DNA from: Pseudorhodoplanes sp049324435
GTDB lineage: Bacteria > Pseudomonadota > Alphaproteobacteria > Rhizobiales > Xanthobacteraceae
DNA: 64,000 bases
Assembly: GCA_049324435.1 (NCBI GenBank)
Contig: JBMOOQ010000009.1
Coordinates: 33,210-97,209 of the forward strand
Direction: 5' to 3'
In this document: positions 8,455 to 17,090 of the stretch, piece after piece
Layout of the letters: each line of letters opens with the position of its first letter
Numbering within the stretch: the stretch's first letter is position 1
Position numbers and translations under genes: made by a program
The notes under the pieces: generated by a model
Told to the model about the DNA's origin: nothing
Seen by the model: the letters and a program-made list of their open reading frames with translations, nothing else
Database searches by the model: none

Positions 8455-9921
8455 TTAGCCGAGGCGGCGGTCTGATGTCTCGGCGGCTGCGATCGGTTCG
8501 GTCGAATCCGCTGTCCCGGTTTTCACCGGCGCGCGGCCGGACATTTCGGCGCCGGCATCGCCGGGCAACCTCCAGAACCATAGCGCCGACGCTGCGGAAA
8601 TCGCCGCCACGACCAGGAATGCAATCGTGAAGTCGCCGGCCATCAGCTCGCCGGTGCTGGCGGCGCCGCGCCAGCGCAGCGACAGATCGACCATCAGCGC
8701 CCCGACCGCGACGCCCGCCGAGATCGACAATTGCTGACCGACCGAGGCCAGCGCCGTCGCGCGGCTCATGCGGCGCGGCTCGACTTCGGCATAGGCAATG
8801 GTGTTGGCGGCGGTAAATTCCAGCGCGCGGAAAAAGCCGCCGATTAAAAGGATCGCGATCAGCACCGATACCGGCATGCCGGGGCGGAAGATGGCGACCG
8901 CTGCGATAAAGGCTGCGCTGATGAGCGCATTGACGATCAGCACACGCCTGAAGCCGAAGCGGTTGATGGTGCGCGCGGCAACCGTCTTCATGCCGATGGC
9001 GCCGAGCGCGCCGGCAAAGGTCACGAGCCCGGATTGGAACGGCGTCATGTTGAAGCCGGTCTGCAGCATCAGCGGCAACAGGAAGGGCAGCGCGCCGATG
9101 CCGAGCCGGAACAGGAAGCCGCCGACCAGGCTCGCCTTGAAGGTCGGATAGCGCAGCAGCGAGAAATCGAGGATCGGCGCGGGCACGCGCTTCGCGTGGG
9201 CCAGATAGGCCGTCATCGCGATCGCGCCGCCGACGATCAATGCGGTCACGACCGGCACCGGCAGCATGTCGAGACCGGCGACCGACAAGCCGAAGGCGAG
9301 TCCCGCGACGCCCGCGCCTGCGAGCAACATGCCGGTGGCGTCGAACGGCTCCTGATGGTCGGATGGCACTGGGTCGATATAGAGCAGCACGAGGACGATG
9401 CCGACGATCCCGATCGGAATGTTGATCAGGAAGATCCAGTGCCAGGACGCATAGGTGGTGATGAAACCGCCGACCGGAGGGCCGATAACGGGTCCGATCA
9501 GCGCCGGGATCGTCACCCAGGCCATCGCGCTGACGAGTTCGCGCTTGTCGATTGTGCGCACCAGAACGAGGCGGCCGACCGGCGTCATCATCGCGCCGCC
9601 CATGCCCTGCACGACGCGCGCTATGACGAAGCCCTCCAGTGAGTTGGCAATCGCGCAGCCGATTGAGCCCAGCATGAAGACAAAGATCGCGGCCGCAAAG
9701 ACGCGGCGCGCGCCGAAGCGGTCGGCGGTCCAGCCGCTCACCGGGATAAACACGGCAAGCGAGAGCAGATAGGAGGTGACGGCCAGTTTCAGCGCGAGAG
9801 GGTTGGCGCCGATGTCGGCGGCAATCGCCGGCAGCGAGGTCGCGATCACCGTTGAATCGAGATTCTCCATGAACAGCGCGCACGCGACGATCAGCGGCAC
9901 GAGACGCGGGTGATGCTGCAT
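8455..9921 (-). CDS. MFS multidrug exporter, DHA2 (EmrB/QacA-like)
   Basis: An integral membrane drug:proton antiporter of about 488 residues with roughly 14 hydrophobic segments. Typical features are LDSTVIATSLPAIA in helix 1, GWTADRFGARRVF in the loop 2-3 motif A, and GPVIGPPVGGFI, the motif C of exporters. The C-terminus is a hydrophilic tail. I chose ATG 9921 (MQHHPRLVPL) because the helix starts soon after; ATG 9963 is also possible, and neither has a strong ribosome site. No TetR or membrane-fusion gene is adjacent, so the substrate is unknown. Confidence 0.88.
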   Translation of the reverse strand: MQHHPRLVPLIVACALFMENLDSTVIATSLPAIAADIGANPLALKLAVTSYLLSLAVFIPVSGWTADRFGARRVFAAAIFVFMLGSIGCAIANSLEGFVIARVVQGMGGAMMTPVGRLVLVRTIDKRELVSAMAWVTIPALIGPVIGPPVGGFITTYASWHWIFLINIPIGIVGIVLVLLYIDPVPSDHQEPFDATGMLLAGAGVAGLAFGLSVAGLDMLPVPVVTALIVGGAIAMTAYLAHAKRVPAPILDFSLLRYPTFKASLVGGFLFRLGIGALPFLLPLMLQTGFNMTPFQSGLVTFAGALGAIGMKTVAARTINRFGFRRVLIVNALISAAFIAAVAIFRPGMPVSVLIAILLIGGFFRALEFTAANTIAYAEVEPRRMSRATALASVGQQLSISAGVAVGALMVDLSLRWRGAASTGELMAGDFTIAFLVVAAISAASALWFWRLPGDAGAEMSGRAPVKTGTADSTEPIAAAETSDRRLG

Positions 9922-10079
9922 GGAGAATCCGGCGGCGGAGCGAGACGGCGGGCGTTGTAGCATTTCGTACGGACACCGGACCCGGACTTTTGTTCCGAAG
10001 TCTTGCGTGGGGGGCTGCCCTTCCTACATGGAATGGCTGCGAATGGCCGCGCTGTCCTTCGGCCGGGAGGTGCTCTGGA

Positions 10080-10340
10080 ATGATCTACGTTCTGGCGTTC
10101 TTTCTGCCGCCTGTGGCGCTCTTGCTGAACGGGCAGATTTTCGCGGCTGTTTTCAACGCCGTGCTGTTCGTGACGTTCCTTGTTCTCGGGTTCCTGACGG
10201 TCTGGTTCATGGGCCCCTGGCTGTGGCTGGTTGCGCCCGCGCACGCGATGATCGCCATCTACATGCGCAACGAGGACCGCAAGCATCGCGAATTGGTCGA
10301 GGCGATCGAACGGCACGGACCGCCCGCGAACTGGCGGTAA
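10080..10340 (+). CDS. Small membrane protein, Pmp3/YqaE-like
   Basis: An 86-residue protein with two or three hydrophobic helices (about 2-35 and 38-62) and a charged tail. FFLPPVALLLNGQ, the later N-x-x-L region and the AHAMIAIYM segment match the layout of the Pmp3/YqaE family, although those proteins are usually about 52 residues. Pmp3 proteins affect membrane potential and salt tolerance. The start ATG 10080 has GGGAGGT at ideal spacing. Family assignment is tentative. Confidence 0.6.
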   Translation: MIYVLAFFLPPVALLLNGQIFAAVFNAVLFVTFLVLGFLTVWFMGPWLWLVAPAHAMIAIYMRNEDRKHRELVEAIERHGPPANWR

Positions 10341-10373
10341 TGCGGATGCCGGGCGCGGGCGATGAGCCCGCGT

Positions 10374-11552
10374 CTAGCGCGGGAAAGCGCCGGTCCGCTC
10401 GCTGACGATGCAGCAGGCCGAGGTCCAGCCCGAATGGCCGCGCCAGTTCACCTCGCACCAGGGATGCGCGGAGCGGCGATCCTGCGGCGGCCGGCACTGT
10501 CCGATGGTGAGGCCGGTCGCGCCCGCAGGAATTGAGACCACCAGCGGGAAGTTGGTGCCTGGGCCGCTGCGCATGTTGTGGATGCCCTGCGAGACGTTGT
10601 TCAGCACGCGATAGGTTTCGCGCGGCAAGGCGGCGACAGGCGGCGGCGCCTGCGGCGCGGGCTGCGGTGCGACGGCGGCAGGCGGCGGTGTCACGGCGGC
10701 CGGAGCCGGTGAGGGCGGTGGTCTGCGCTGCGGTTGCGGCCGCGCAGATGGCGTCGCTGCTCCATCGCCGCGGGCGAGAAAGATCCGTCCCGGGATCTGA
10801 TCGTAATAGGCGGGCAGCTGTTCGTGCCCGACACTGCGCGCGAGCTTTGGTACCTCGATCTGCAATTCCTTGGCGACATCGATCAGGTCGAGCTCGGGGC
10901 GCTTCACCAGATCGACGAACAGCCGGGTGAATACCGAGTTCGGATGCGTGTCGTTGTCGCCGAGCCGGTCGAGCGCTTCCTGTCCGGCGCCCGCCGAGAA
11001 CATCACGAACATGCCCTGTCTGGTGTCCATGCGCTGCAGGCCGCGCGACTGTCCGATCGAGCGGCCGGTTCCGGCCCTGAACGGATTGTTGCGGCAGGCA
11101 TCGAGGATCATCACGGTGGTCGCGGCCCCGCGCTCGCGCAGCCGTTCGGCGATATCGTCGGCGAGGAAGCCCTCGCTGCGCAGGAGATTGCGCTGCGCCT
11201 CGGTGACGTTCGGCACGTCGGTCGGCATCAGGTAATTGCCACCGTCGAGTGCGACACCGTGGCCTGCGAAGAAGAACAGTGCGGTATCGCCCGGCGAGAC
11301 CCGCGTTTCGAAATCGACCAGTGCGCGCGCCATGCGCGAGCGGCCGGCGTCGGTCACGGCGATGACGTCGAAGCCGAGGCCCTGCAGTGTTGCCGCGATT
11401 GTCTGCGCGTCGCCGACCGCCTTTTCGAGCTTCGGTACCTCGGCATAGGCGTTGTTGCCGATCACCAGCGCGATGCGCTTGGCGGCGAGGGCCGCCGTAG
11501 CCTGCGCGGACAAGAGAAGAATTGCAGCGAGTGCGAGACAATGCCGGCGCAC
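10374..11552 (-). CDS. Secreted caspase-family (C14) protein with SH3 domain
   Basis: A 392-residue protein from GTG 11552, with GGAAG upstream. A signal peptide (1-23) is followed by a caspase/metacaspase-like p20 domain (about 25-245). The catalytic dyad is visible: His98 in FFFAGHG and Cys153 in ILDACRNNPF. A proline/alanine-rich linker (about 268-310) leads to a bacterial SH3 type-3 domain (about 312-385) with NMRSGPGTNFPLV and WCEVNWRGHSGW. Such SH3 domains often bind peptidoglycan, so the enzyme probably acts in the periplasm. Substrate unknown. It is divergent from guaB. Confidence 0.85.
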   Translation of the reverse strand: MRRHCLALAAILLLSAQATAALAAKRIALVIGNNAYAEVPKLEKAVGDAQTIAATLQGLGFDVIAVTDAGRSRMARALVDFETRVSPGDTALFFFAGHGVALDGGNYLMPTDVPNVTEAQRNLLRSEGFLADDIAERLRERGAATTVMILDACRNNPFRAGTGRSIGQSRGLQRMDTRQGMFVMFSAGAGQEALDRLGDNDTHPNSVFTRLFVDLVKRPELDLIDVAKELQIEVPKLARSVGHEQLPAYYDQIPGRIFLARGDGAATPSARPQPQRRPPPSPAPAAVTPPPAAVAPQPAPQAPPPVAALPRETYRVLNNVSQGIHNMRSGPGTNFPLVVSIPAGATGLTIGQCRPPQDRRSAHPWCEVNWRGHSGWTSACCIVSERTGAFPR

Positions 11553-11790
11553 GGGCGAGACTTCCGGTGAGTGCGCCGCAAGGATAATGGAAGCGTCCAG
11601 AGCGTCCAAGCGCGCCCGCGCCGCAGCCTCGGACACGATCCTGTCATTGACTGCTTCGGAAATATTGCGCGGGATGACGGCCGGAGGGTCGTGACGGCCC
11701 GGCGCTGCCATGCTATCCGCCCGTGCCAACCTGTGAACAAGCAAAGCTGGGCCGCCTTGCAGGGGCCCGAATCCGTCGCTAGGTAAGGCA

Positions 11791-13311
11791 ATGGCAAACC
11801 CCTCATCAAACGGCATGAATGGCGCCCCTCGGGAGGCGCTGACCTTCGACGACGTTCTGCTGCAGCCGGGCCAGTCCGACGTTCTGCCGTCGGAAGTCGA
11901 TATCCGCTCCCGGATCACCCGCGACATCTTTCTCAATATTCCGATCGTGGCCTCGGCCATGGACACCGTGACCGAGGCGCGCATGGCCATCGCCATGGCG
12001 CAGGCCGGCGGTATCGGCGTGATCCACCGCAATATGGATCCCGACGAGCAAGCCGCGCAGGTGCGTCAGGTCAAGAAGTTCGAATCCGGCATGGTGGTCA
12101 ACCCGCTGACCATCGCGCCCGACGCCACGCTCGCGGAAGCCTTCGCTCTTATGAAGGAAAACGGCATTTCCGGCATTCCGGTCGTGGAGGGCGGCAATCG
12201 CGGCGGCAAGAGCGGGACTTCGTCCGGGAAGCTGGTCGGCATCCTCACCAATCGTGATGTGCGCTTTGCGACCGACCCGTCGCAGAAGGTGTCGGAGCTG
12301 ATGACCAAGGAGCGCCTGGTCACGGTGCGCGAAGGCGTCAGCCAGGACGAGGCCAAGCGCCTGCTGCATCAATTCCGGATCGAGAAATTGCTCGTGGTCG
12401 ATGCCGATTATCACTGCGTCGGCCTGATCACGGTGAAAGACATCGAGAAGGCGGTCGCCAATCCCAATGCCTGCAAGGACGAGCAGGGCCGGCTGCGCGT
12501 GGCCGCGGCAACGACCGTGGGCGACAAGGGGTTCGACCGTACCGAGCGCCTGATCGCTGCGGGTGTCGATCTCGTCGTGGTCGATACCGCGCACGGGCAC
12601 TCACGGCATGTGCTGGAAGCGGTCAACCGCATCAAGCGGCAATCGAACAAGGTGCAGGTGGTCGCGGGCAATGTTGCGACATCGGACGGCGCCAAGGCGC
12701 TGATCGATGCTGGGGCGGATTCGATCAAGGTCGGCATTGGACCGGGCTCGATCTGCACCACACGCATCGTTGCGGGTGTCGGGGTGCCGCAACTGACCGC
12801 CATCATGGACGCGGTCGAGGCGGCGCGGAAGTCTGACACGCCGGTGATTGCCGATGGCGGCATCAAGTATTCGGGCGATCTCGCGAAGGCGATTGCTGCG
12901 GGGGCCGATTGCGCGATGATCGGCTCGCTGCTTGCCGGCACCGACGAAACGCCGGGTGAGGTGTTTCTGTATCAGGGCCGCTCCTACAAGAGTTATCGCG
13001 GCATGGGCTCGGTCGGCGCAATGGCGCGCGGCTCCGCCGACCGCTATTTCCAGCAGGACATCAAGGACACGCTGAAGCTCGTGCCGGAAGGCGTGGAAGG
13101 GCAGGTGCCCTACAAGGGGCCGACGTCCACCGTGCTGCATCAGCTCGCCGGCGGCCTTCGCGCCGCGATGGGCTATGTCGGCGCAAGCAATGTCGAGGAA
13201 TTCCACAGGAAGGCGACGTTCGTGAAGATCACCAGTGCTGGCTTGCGCGAAAGCCATGTGCACGATGTGACGATCACGCGCGAGAGCCCGAACTATCCTG
13301 GGCGGGCTTAA
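11791..13311 (+). CDS. guaB: IMP dehydrogenase
   Basis: Oxidises IMP to XMP with NAD+, the committed step of GMP synthesis. The protein is 506 residues, the family length. The N-terminal barrel half begins LTFDDVLLQPGQSDVLPSEV. Two CBS domains lie at about 100-220, with an unusual Gly/Ser-rich insert (NRGGKSGTSSG, near 137-146). The catalytic loop GPGSICTTRIV carries Cys322, and the flap contains MGSVGAMARGS. The ribosome site is TAAGG before ATG 11791. guaA lies 5.6 kb downstream, not in the same operon. Confidence 0.97.
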   Translation: MANPSSNGMNGAPREALTFDDVLLQPGQSDVLPSEVDIRSRITRDIFLNIPIVASAMDTVTEARMAIAMAQAGGIGVIHRNMDPDEQAAQVRQVKKFESGMVVNPLTIAPDATLAEAFALMKENGISGIPVVEGGNRGGKSGTSSGKLVGILTNRDVRFATDPSQKVSELMTKERLVTVREGVSQDEAKRLLHQFRIEKLLVVDADYHCVGLITVKDIEKAVANPNACKDEQGRLRVAAATTVGDKGFDRTERLIAAGVDLVVVDTAHGHSRHVLEAVNRIKRQSNKVQVVAGNVATSDGAKALIDAGADSIKVGIGPGSICTTRIVAGVGVPQLTAIMDAVEAARKSDTPVIADGGIKYSGDLAKAIAAGADCAMIGSLLAGTDETPGEVFLYQGRSYKSYRGMGSVGAMARGSADRYFQQDIKDTLKLVPEGVEGQVPYKGPTSTVLHQLAGGLRAAMGYVGASNVEEFHRKATFVKITSAGLRESHVHDVTITRESPNYPGRA

Positions 13312-13320
13312 TTTGGTTAT

Positions 13321-13370
13321 CCCTCCTCCTTAGGGGAGCGTAGCTCGCCGAAAGGCGAGGCGGGTGGGGC
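13321..13370. repeat. Palindromic intergenic element after guaB
   Basis: The 59-bp gap between two convergent genes holds a perfect six-base stem CTCGCC-GAAA-GGCGAG (13344-13359), flanked by imperfect pairing of CCCTCCTCCTTAGGGG with CGGGTGGGGC. The arrangement resembles short palindromic repeats scattered through Hyphomicrobiales genomes. No second copy was seen in this window. It could also act as a bidirectional terminator, but there is no T run. Confidence 0.45.
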
Positions 13371-13724
13371 TCACAGCCAGCCCGTCGGATCATCGATCGG
13401 CTCGCCGTTCAGCGCTGCGACGAGGCCGCGCAGGCAGCGGAAGATCAGCCATGCGGCAAGCCCGACCAGGATCGGTATGCCGATGTCGAAAAAGCTGAGA
13501 TAGAAGCCAATCAGCCCAACGGAAAGAGCGATCCAGAAGGTATAGATCGCCGAGGTCATGTGAGAGGCATAAGGCGATCCGCCGCACTGGGCACGCTTGA
13601 AATAGGCGATGCCGAGACCGAGGAATAGCGTGAACAATGTCACGGCGCCCACGAGGTAGAGCAACCATACCGCAATGGCGGCGTTGCGCTCTTCGCAGGG
13701 TTTGACCGGAGTCCGGGCCGACAT
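13371..13724 (-). CDS. Small four-helix membrane protein, paralogue A (DUF4870-like)
   Basis: A 117-residue protein with three to four hydrophobic helices. Landmarks are EERNAAIAVWLLYLVG, SHMTSAIYTFWIAL, IFRCLRGLVAALNG and a conserved DDPTGWL C-terminus. It is a clear paralogue of the next gene (13871-14224), sharing the HMTSAI-TFWIAL block and the end. The layout resembles DUF4870/YtxK-type small membrane proteins of unknown function. ATG 13724 and GTG 13727 are both possible starts; GGAGG is close upstream. Confidence 0.75.
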   Translation of the reverse strand: MSARTPVKPCEERNAAIAVWLLYLVGAVTLFTLFLGLGIAYFKRAQCGGSPYASHMTSAIYTFWIALSVGLIGFYLSFFDIGIPILVGLAAWLIFRCLRGLVAALNGEPIDDPTGWL

Positions 13725-13870
13725 CACGCCTCCGCGCGAGATGACATTGCGCCCTTCGCTAACGACCGGACCCGGACGTCCATCGAGGGCCGCGCCTCAT
13801 GTATCAGCCTGCCGTGAAACTGCCAGAGGCTCAATCTGACATTTCTGCGAGGATTTGCCGCGCGACTTGT

Positions 13871-14224
13871 TTACCACCATCCGTTCGGGTTCTCGATCGG
13901 CTGCCCGTTAATGGCCAGCACCAGTCCGCGCACGCAGCGGAAAATCGTCCAGATCGCGAGGGCGATCAGCAGCGGGATGCCCACGATCGCGAAAATCAGC
14001 ACGATGGAGACGATGCCGCCGATCAACGCGATCCAGAACGTGCGGATCGCCGATGTCATATGCGACTCGTAGGGCGTGCCGGCGAATTGCGGGCGTTTCA
14101 TGTAGGCGATGATCAGGCCGGCAATGATGGTAATCACCGTGATATGGCCGCCGAGATAGAGCAGCCAGACCGCGATCGCCCAGTTGCGCTCCTCCGTTTG
14201 CCGGACCGGCTCGTGAACCGACAT
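13871..14224 (-). CDS. Small four-helix membrane protein, paralogue B (DUF4870-like)
   Basis: A 117-residue membrane protein and tandem paralogue of the previous gene, on the same strand 146 bp upstream of it. It has EERNWAIAVWLLYLGGH, YESHMTSAIRTFWIAL, IFRCVRGLVLAINGQ and an ENPNGWW end. ATG 14224 has GGGGGAT upstream. The pairing suggests a tandem duplication followed by divergence; the function is unknown. Confidence 0.78.
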   Translation of the reverse strand: MSVHEPVRQTEERNWAIAVWLLYLGGHITVITIIAGLIIAYMKRPQFAGTPYESHMTSAIRTFWIALIGGIVSIVLIFAIVGIPLLIALAIWTIFRCVRGLVLAINGQPIENPNGWW

Positions 14225-14333
14225 GTCATCCCCCCACGGCAAAGCCAATCGCAGGCTACCGGCCGCGGAACAGAGTGTCTATCGGAGGCGTTCGCTTTCG
14301 GCTATCAGCACGGCGTCATAGCGGTGGAATGTC

Positions 14334-15359
14334 ATGGAAAAAGCGCGGCGGTTTGTGCTGGTCTCCCGCCCCATCGGCGAGCCGAAGGAGAGCGATCTGC
14401 GACTGGAAGAGTTTGCCGTCACCACGCCCGGTCCGGGCGAGGTATTGCTGCGCACGCTCTATCTCTCGCTCGATCCGTATATGCGCGGCCGCATGAGCGA
14501 TGCGAAATCCTATGCCGCGCCGGTGCCGGTCGGCGGGGTGATGGAGGGCGGCACCGTCAGCGAGGTCGTGGCTTCAAATAATGCGGCCTTTGCGGTGGGC
14601 GACATTGTGCTTGGCCGCACCGGCTGGCAGACCCATGCGGTGTCGGATGGCGTATCCTTGCGCAAGATCGATCCGTCGCTCGCGCCAGTCTCGACCGCGC
14701 TCGGCGTGCTTGGCATGCCGGGCATGACCGCCTATGCCGGGCTGCTCGAAGTCGGCAAGCCGAAGGCGGGCGAGACTTTGGTAGTCGCGGCGGCGTCCGG
14801 TGCGGTCGGCTCTGTCGTCGGACAGATCGCCAGGCTCAAGGGTCTCCGCGCCGTGGGCATCGCCGGCGGCGCTGACAAATGCCGCTACGTGAAGGAGGAG
14901 CTCGGCTTCGACGCATGCCTCGATCATCGCGCGCCCGATCTGCCCGCGCGGCTGGCTGCGGCCTGTCCGGACGGCATCGACATCTATTTTGAGAATGTTG
15001 CGGGTCCGGTGCTCGATGCGGTGCTGCCGCTGCTCAACAATTTCGCTCGCATCCCGGTCTGCGGCACCATCGCGCATTATAACGACACCGCGCCGCCGCC
15101 GGGACCCGACAAGCTGCCCGCGGTATGGCGCATGATCCTGACCAAGCGGCTGCGGGTGCAGGGGCTGCTCGTGACCGACTTCGCTAGCCTGCATGGCGAC
15201 TTCCTGCGCGACATGAGCCAGTGGGTGAAGGACGGCCGCGTGAAATATCGCGAGGATATCGTCGATGGTTTCGAGAATGCACCGCGCGCGCTGATCGGCC
15301 TGTTGCGCGGTGAGAATTTCGGAAAGCGTCTGATACGGGTGGCAGAACGGAGCCAATAG
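14334..15359 (+). CDS. NADP-dependent zinc-free MDR-family oxidoreductase
   Basis: A 341-residue medium-chain reductase of the leukotriene-B4-dehydrogenase/CurA-like group, which reduces activated C=C bonds with NADPH. N-terminal GroES-like part with LSLDPYMRGRM and GGVMEGGTVSEVV; nucleotide motif AAASGAVGSVVGQIA; then FENVAGPVLDAVLP, typical of this family. No zinc-binding cysteines are seen. It ends with TAG immediately before the ATG of the MAPEG gene, so the two are probably cotranscribed. Confidence 0.88.
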   Translation: MEKARRFVLVSRPIGEPKESDLRLEEFAVTTPGPGEVLLRTLYLSLDPYMRGRMSDAKSYAAPVPVGGVMEGGTVSEVVASNNAAFAVGDIVLGRTGWQTHAVSDGVSLRKIDPSLAPVSTALGVLGMPGMTAYAGLLEVGKPKAGETLVVAAASGAVGSVVGQIARLKGLRAVGIAGGADKCRYVKEELGFDACLDHRAPDLPARLAAACPDGIDIYFENVAGPVLDAVLPLLNNFARIPVCGTIAHYNDTAPPPGPDKLPAVWRMILTKRLRVQGLLVTDFASLHGDFLRDMSQWVKDGRVKYREDIVDGFENAPRALIGLLRGENFGKRLIRVAERSQ

Positions 15360-15779
15360 ATGTCGGTGCAGATGATCTTGTTACCCCTGTTTGCGCAGGT
15401 GCTGCTCACTATCGCGCTGGGGCTGCATATGGCGGTGCGGCGCAGGCAGGCCTTTGCGCAGGGGACGCGCTGGCAGGATATTGCGGCGCGCGAGCCGAAC
15501 TGGCCGAAGGACGCGATCGTTGCGCACAACGCCTATCTCAATCAGTTCGAGATTCCGGTGCTGTTCTATGTGCTGACGATCCTTGCGCTGATCACCAAGC
15601 AGGCGGATCTCCTGTTCGTCATCATGGCCTGGATTTTCGTCGTGATGCGCTATCTGCAGGCGGCGGTTTTCGTCACCACCAATCATGTCCCGATCCGCGG
15701 CGCGTTCTTCGGCATCGGCGTGCTGGTGCTGGTGATCATGTGGGTGATTTATATCGTGCGCATTCTGTCGTTATCGTGA
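15360..15779 (+). CDS. MAPEG-family membrane protein
   Basis: A 139-residue protein with four hydrophobic helices, as in membrane-associated eicosanoid/glutathione proteins. NQFEIPVLFYVLTI is the characteristic ExPxxF/NxxE region, and RYLQAAVF with TNHVPIRGAFFGIG follows. Bacterial members are presumed glutathione-linked detoxifying enzymes. Its ATG directly follows the stop of the MDR reductase, suggesting joint handling of electrophiles or lipid-derived enals; that pairing is inference. Confidence 0.8.
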   Translation: MSVQMILLPLFAQVLLTIALGLHMAVRRRQAFAQGTRWQDIAAREPNWPKDAIVAHNAYLNQFEIPVLFYVLTILALITKQADLLFVIMAWIFVVMRYLQAAVFVTTNHVPIRGAFFGIGVLVLVIMWVIYIVRILSLS

Positions 15780-15791
15780 GTCCAGGGCGCA

Positions 15792-17090
15792 ATGACCCCG
15801 TCCGCGCGCATTGCCGGCGCCATCGAGGTGCTGGCCGATATCGAGACCAAACGCCGGCCTGCGGCCGATGCCCTGAAGGAGTGGGGCCAGATGCACCGCT
15901 TCGCCGGCTCGGGCGACCGCGCCGCAATTGCGGGCCTCGTCTATGACACGCTGCGCCGCCGCGCGTCGTCGGCTTTCGTGATGGGTGAGGCGACGCCGCG
16001 CGCGGCGATGCTCGGCATGCTGCGTCTCGAACGCCGTCTCGATGTCGATGCGATTGCGGCGCTGTGCGACGGCTCGCGGTTTGCGCCTGCACAGCTCAGC
16101 GAGAACGAGCGACAGAAACTCGCCGCAGCGAGTCTCGACAATGCCCCGCCGCATGTCGCAGGCGATTATCCGGAATGGCTCGATCCGAGCTTCGCCACTA
16201 TATTCGGCGAGGCGCGTGCGCAGGAGGGGGCGGCGCTCGCATCGCGCGCGCCTCTCGATCTGCGGGTCAACCTGATCAAGGCCGATCGTGACAGAGCGTC
16301 TGCAGAACTCGGCGAGTATAATCCCGAGCAAACCGGCTGGTCGCCCTGGGGCTTGCGGATTTCGGTGCCGCCGGATGCGAAAAGCCCGGCGATCCAGGCC
16401 GATCCGGCCTTCATCAAGGGCCATGTCGAGATCCAGGACGAAGGCTCTCAACTCGCCGCGCTTTTGTCCGGCGCCCAGCCCGGCGAGCAGGTCGTGGACC
16501 TTTGCGCGGGGGCGGGCGGCAAGACGCTCGCGCTCGCGGCGATGATGGACAATACCGGTCAGCTCTACGCCACCGATACCGACAAGCGCCGCCTCGCGCC
16601 GATCCATGCGCGGCTCGAACGCGCAGGCGTGCGCAATGTGCAGGTCCGCACGCCGCGCGGCGCCGCCGAAGTCCTCGACGATCTATTCGCCAAAATCGAT
16701 CTGGTGCTGATCGATGCGCCATGCACTGGCACTGGCTCATGGCGGCGCAATCCGGACGCCAAGTGGCGCCTGCGCCCCGGCGCGCTGGAGCAGCGGCGGA
16801 AGGACCAGGCGGCGGCGCTCGACCGCGCCGTGCCGCTGCTCAAATCCGGCGGCCGCATCGCCTACATCACCTGCTCGGTGCTGGACGAAGAGAACGGCGC
16901 GCAAATCCGGGACTTTTTGCTGCGTCACCCGGAGTTTTCGGTCGAGAAGCCGGAGCAGGTTGCCGCAGCCCTCGGAGAACGCGCTTTTCTGTTTTGCAAA
17001 ACCGCGCTGCTGACCGATAGCGGACTTCTCATGACCCCGCGCCGGACGGGCACCGACGGATTTTTCGTGTCCGTACTGCGGCGGCGCTAG
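15792..17090 (+). CDS. RsmB/NOP2-family rRNA cytosine-C5 methyltransferase
   Basis: A 432-residue SAM-dependent RNA m5C methyltransferase. The N-terminal part resembles a NusB-like domain (about 1-140). The catalytic domain has DEGSQLAALLSG, VDLCAGAGGKTLALA (SAM binding), LIDAPCTGTGSWRRNPD (motif IV with its cysteine) and YITCSVLDEENG (motif VI with the catalytic cysteine). It probably acts on 16S rRNA, but RsmB versus a related target cannot be decided. Its last four bases overlap the end of the convergent aldehyde dehydrogenase gene. Confidence 0.9.
   Translation: MTPSARIAGAIEVLADIETKRRPAADALKEWGQMHRFAGSGDRAAIAGLVYDTLRRRASSAFVMGEATPRAAMLGMLRLERRLDVDAIAALCDGSRFAPAQLSENERQKLAAASLDNAPPHVAGDYPEWLDPSFATIFGEARAQEGAALASRAPLDLRVNLIKADRDRASAELGEYNPEQTGWSPWGLRISVPPDAKSPAIQADPAFIKGHVEIQDEGSQLAALLSGAQPGEQVVDLCAGAGGKTLALAAMMDNTGQLYATDTDKRRLAPIHARLERAGVRNVQVRTPRGAAEVLDDLFAKIDLVLIDAPCTGTGSWRRNPDAKWRLRPGALEQRRKDQAAALDRAVPLLKSGGRIAYITCSVLDEENGAQIRDFLLRHPEFSVEKPEQVAAALGERAFLFCKTALLTDSGLLMTPRRTGTDGFFVSVLRRR

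Noticed and set aside
8300..9976. A 558-codon minus-strand frame over the MFS gene
   Set aside because: Its translation is Arg-rich with no family motif; the frame shifted by one encodes the 14-helix exporter.
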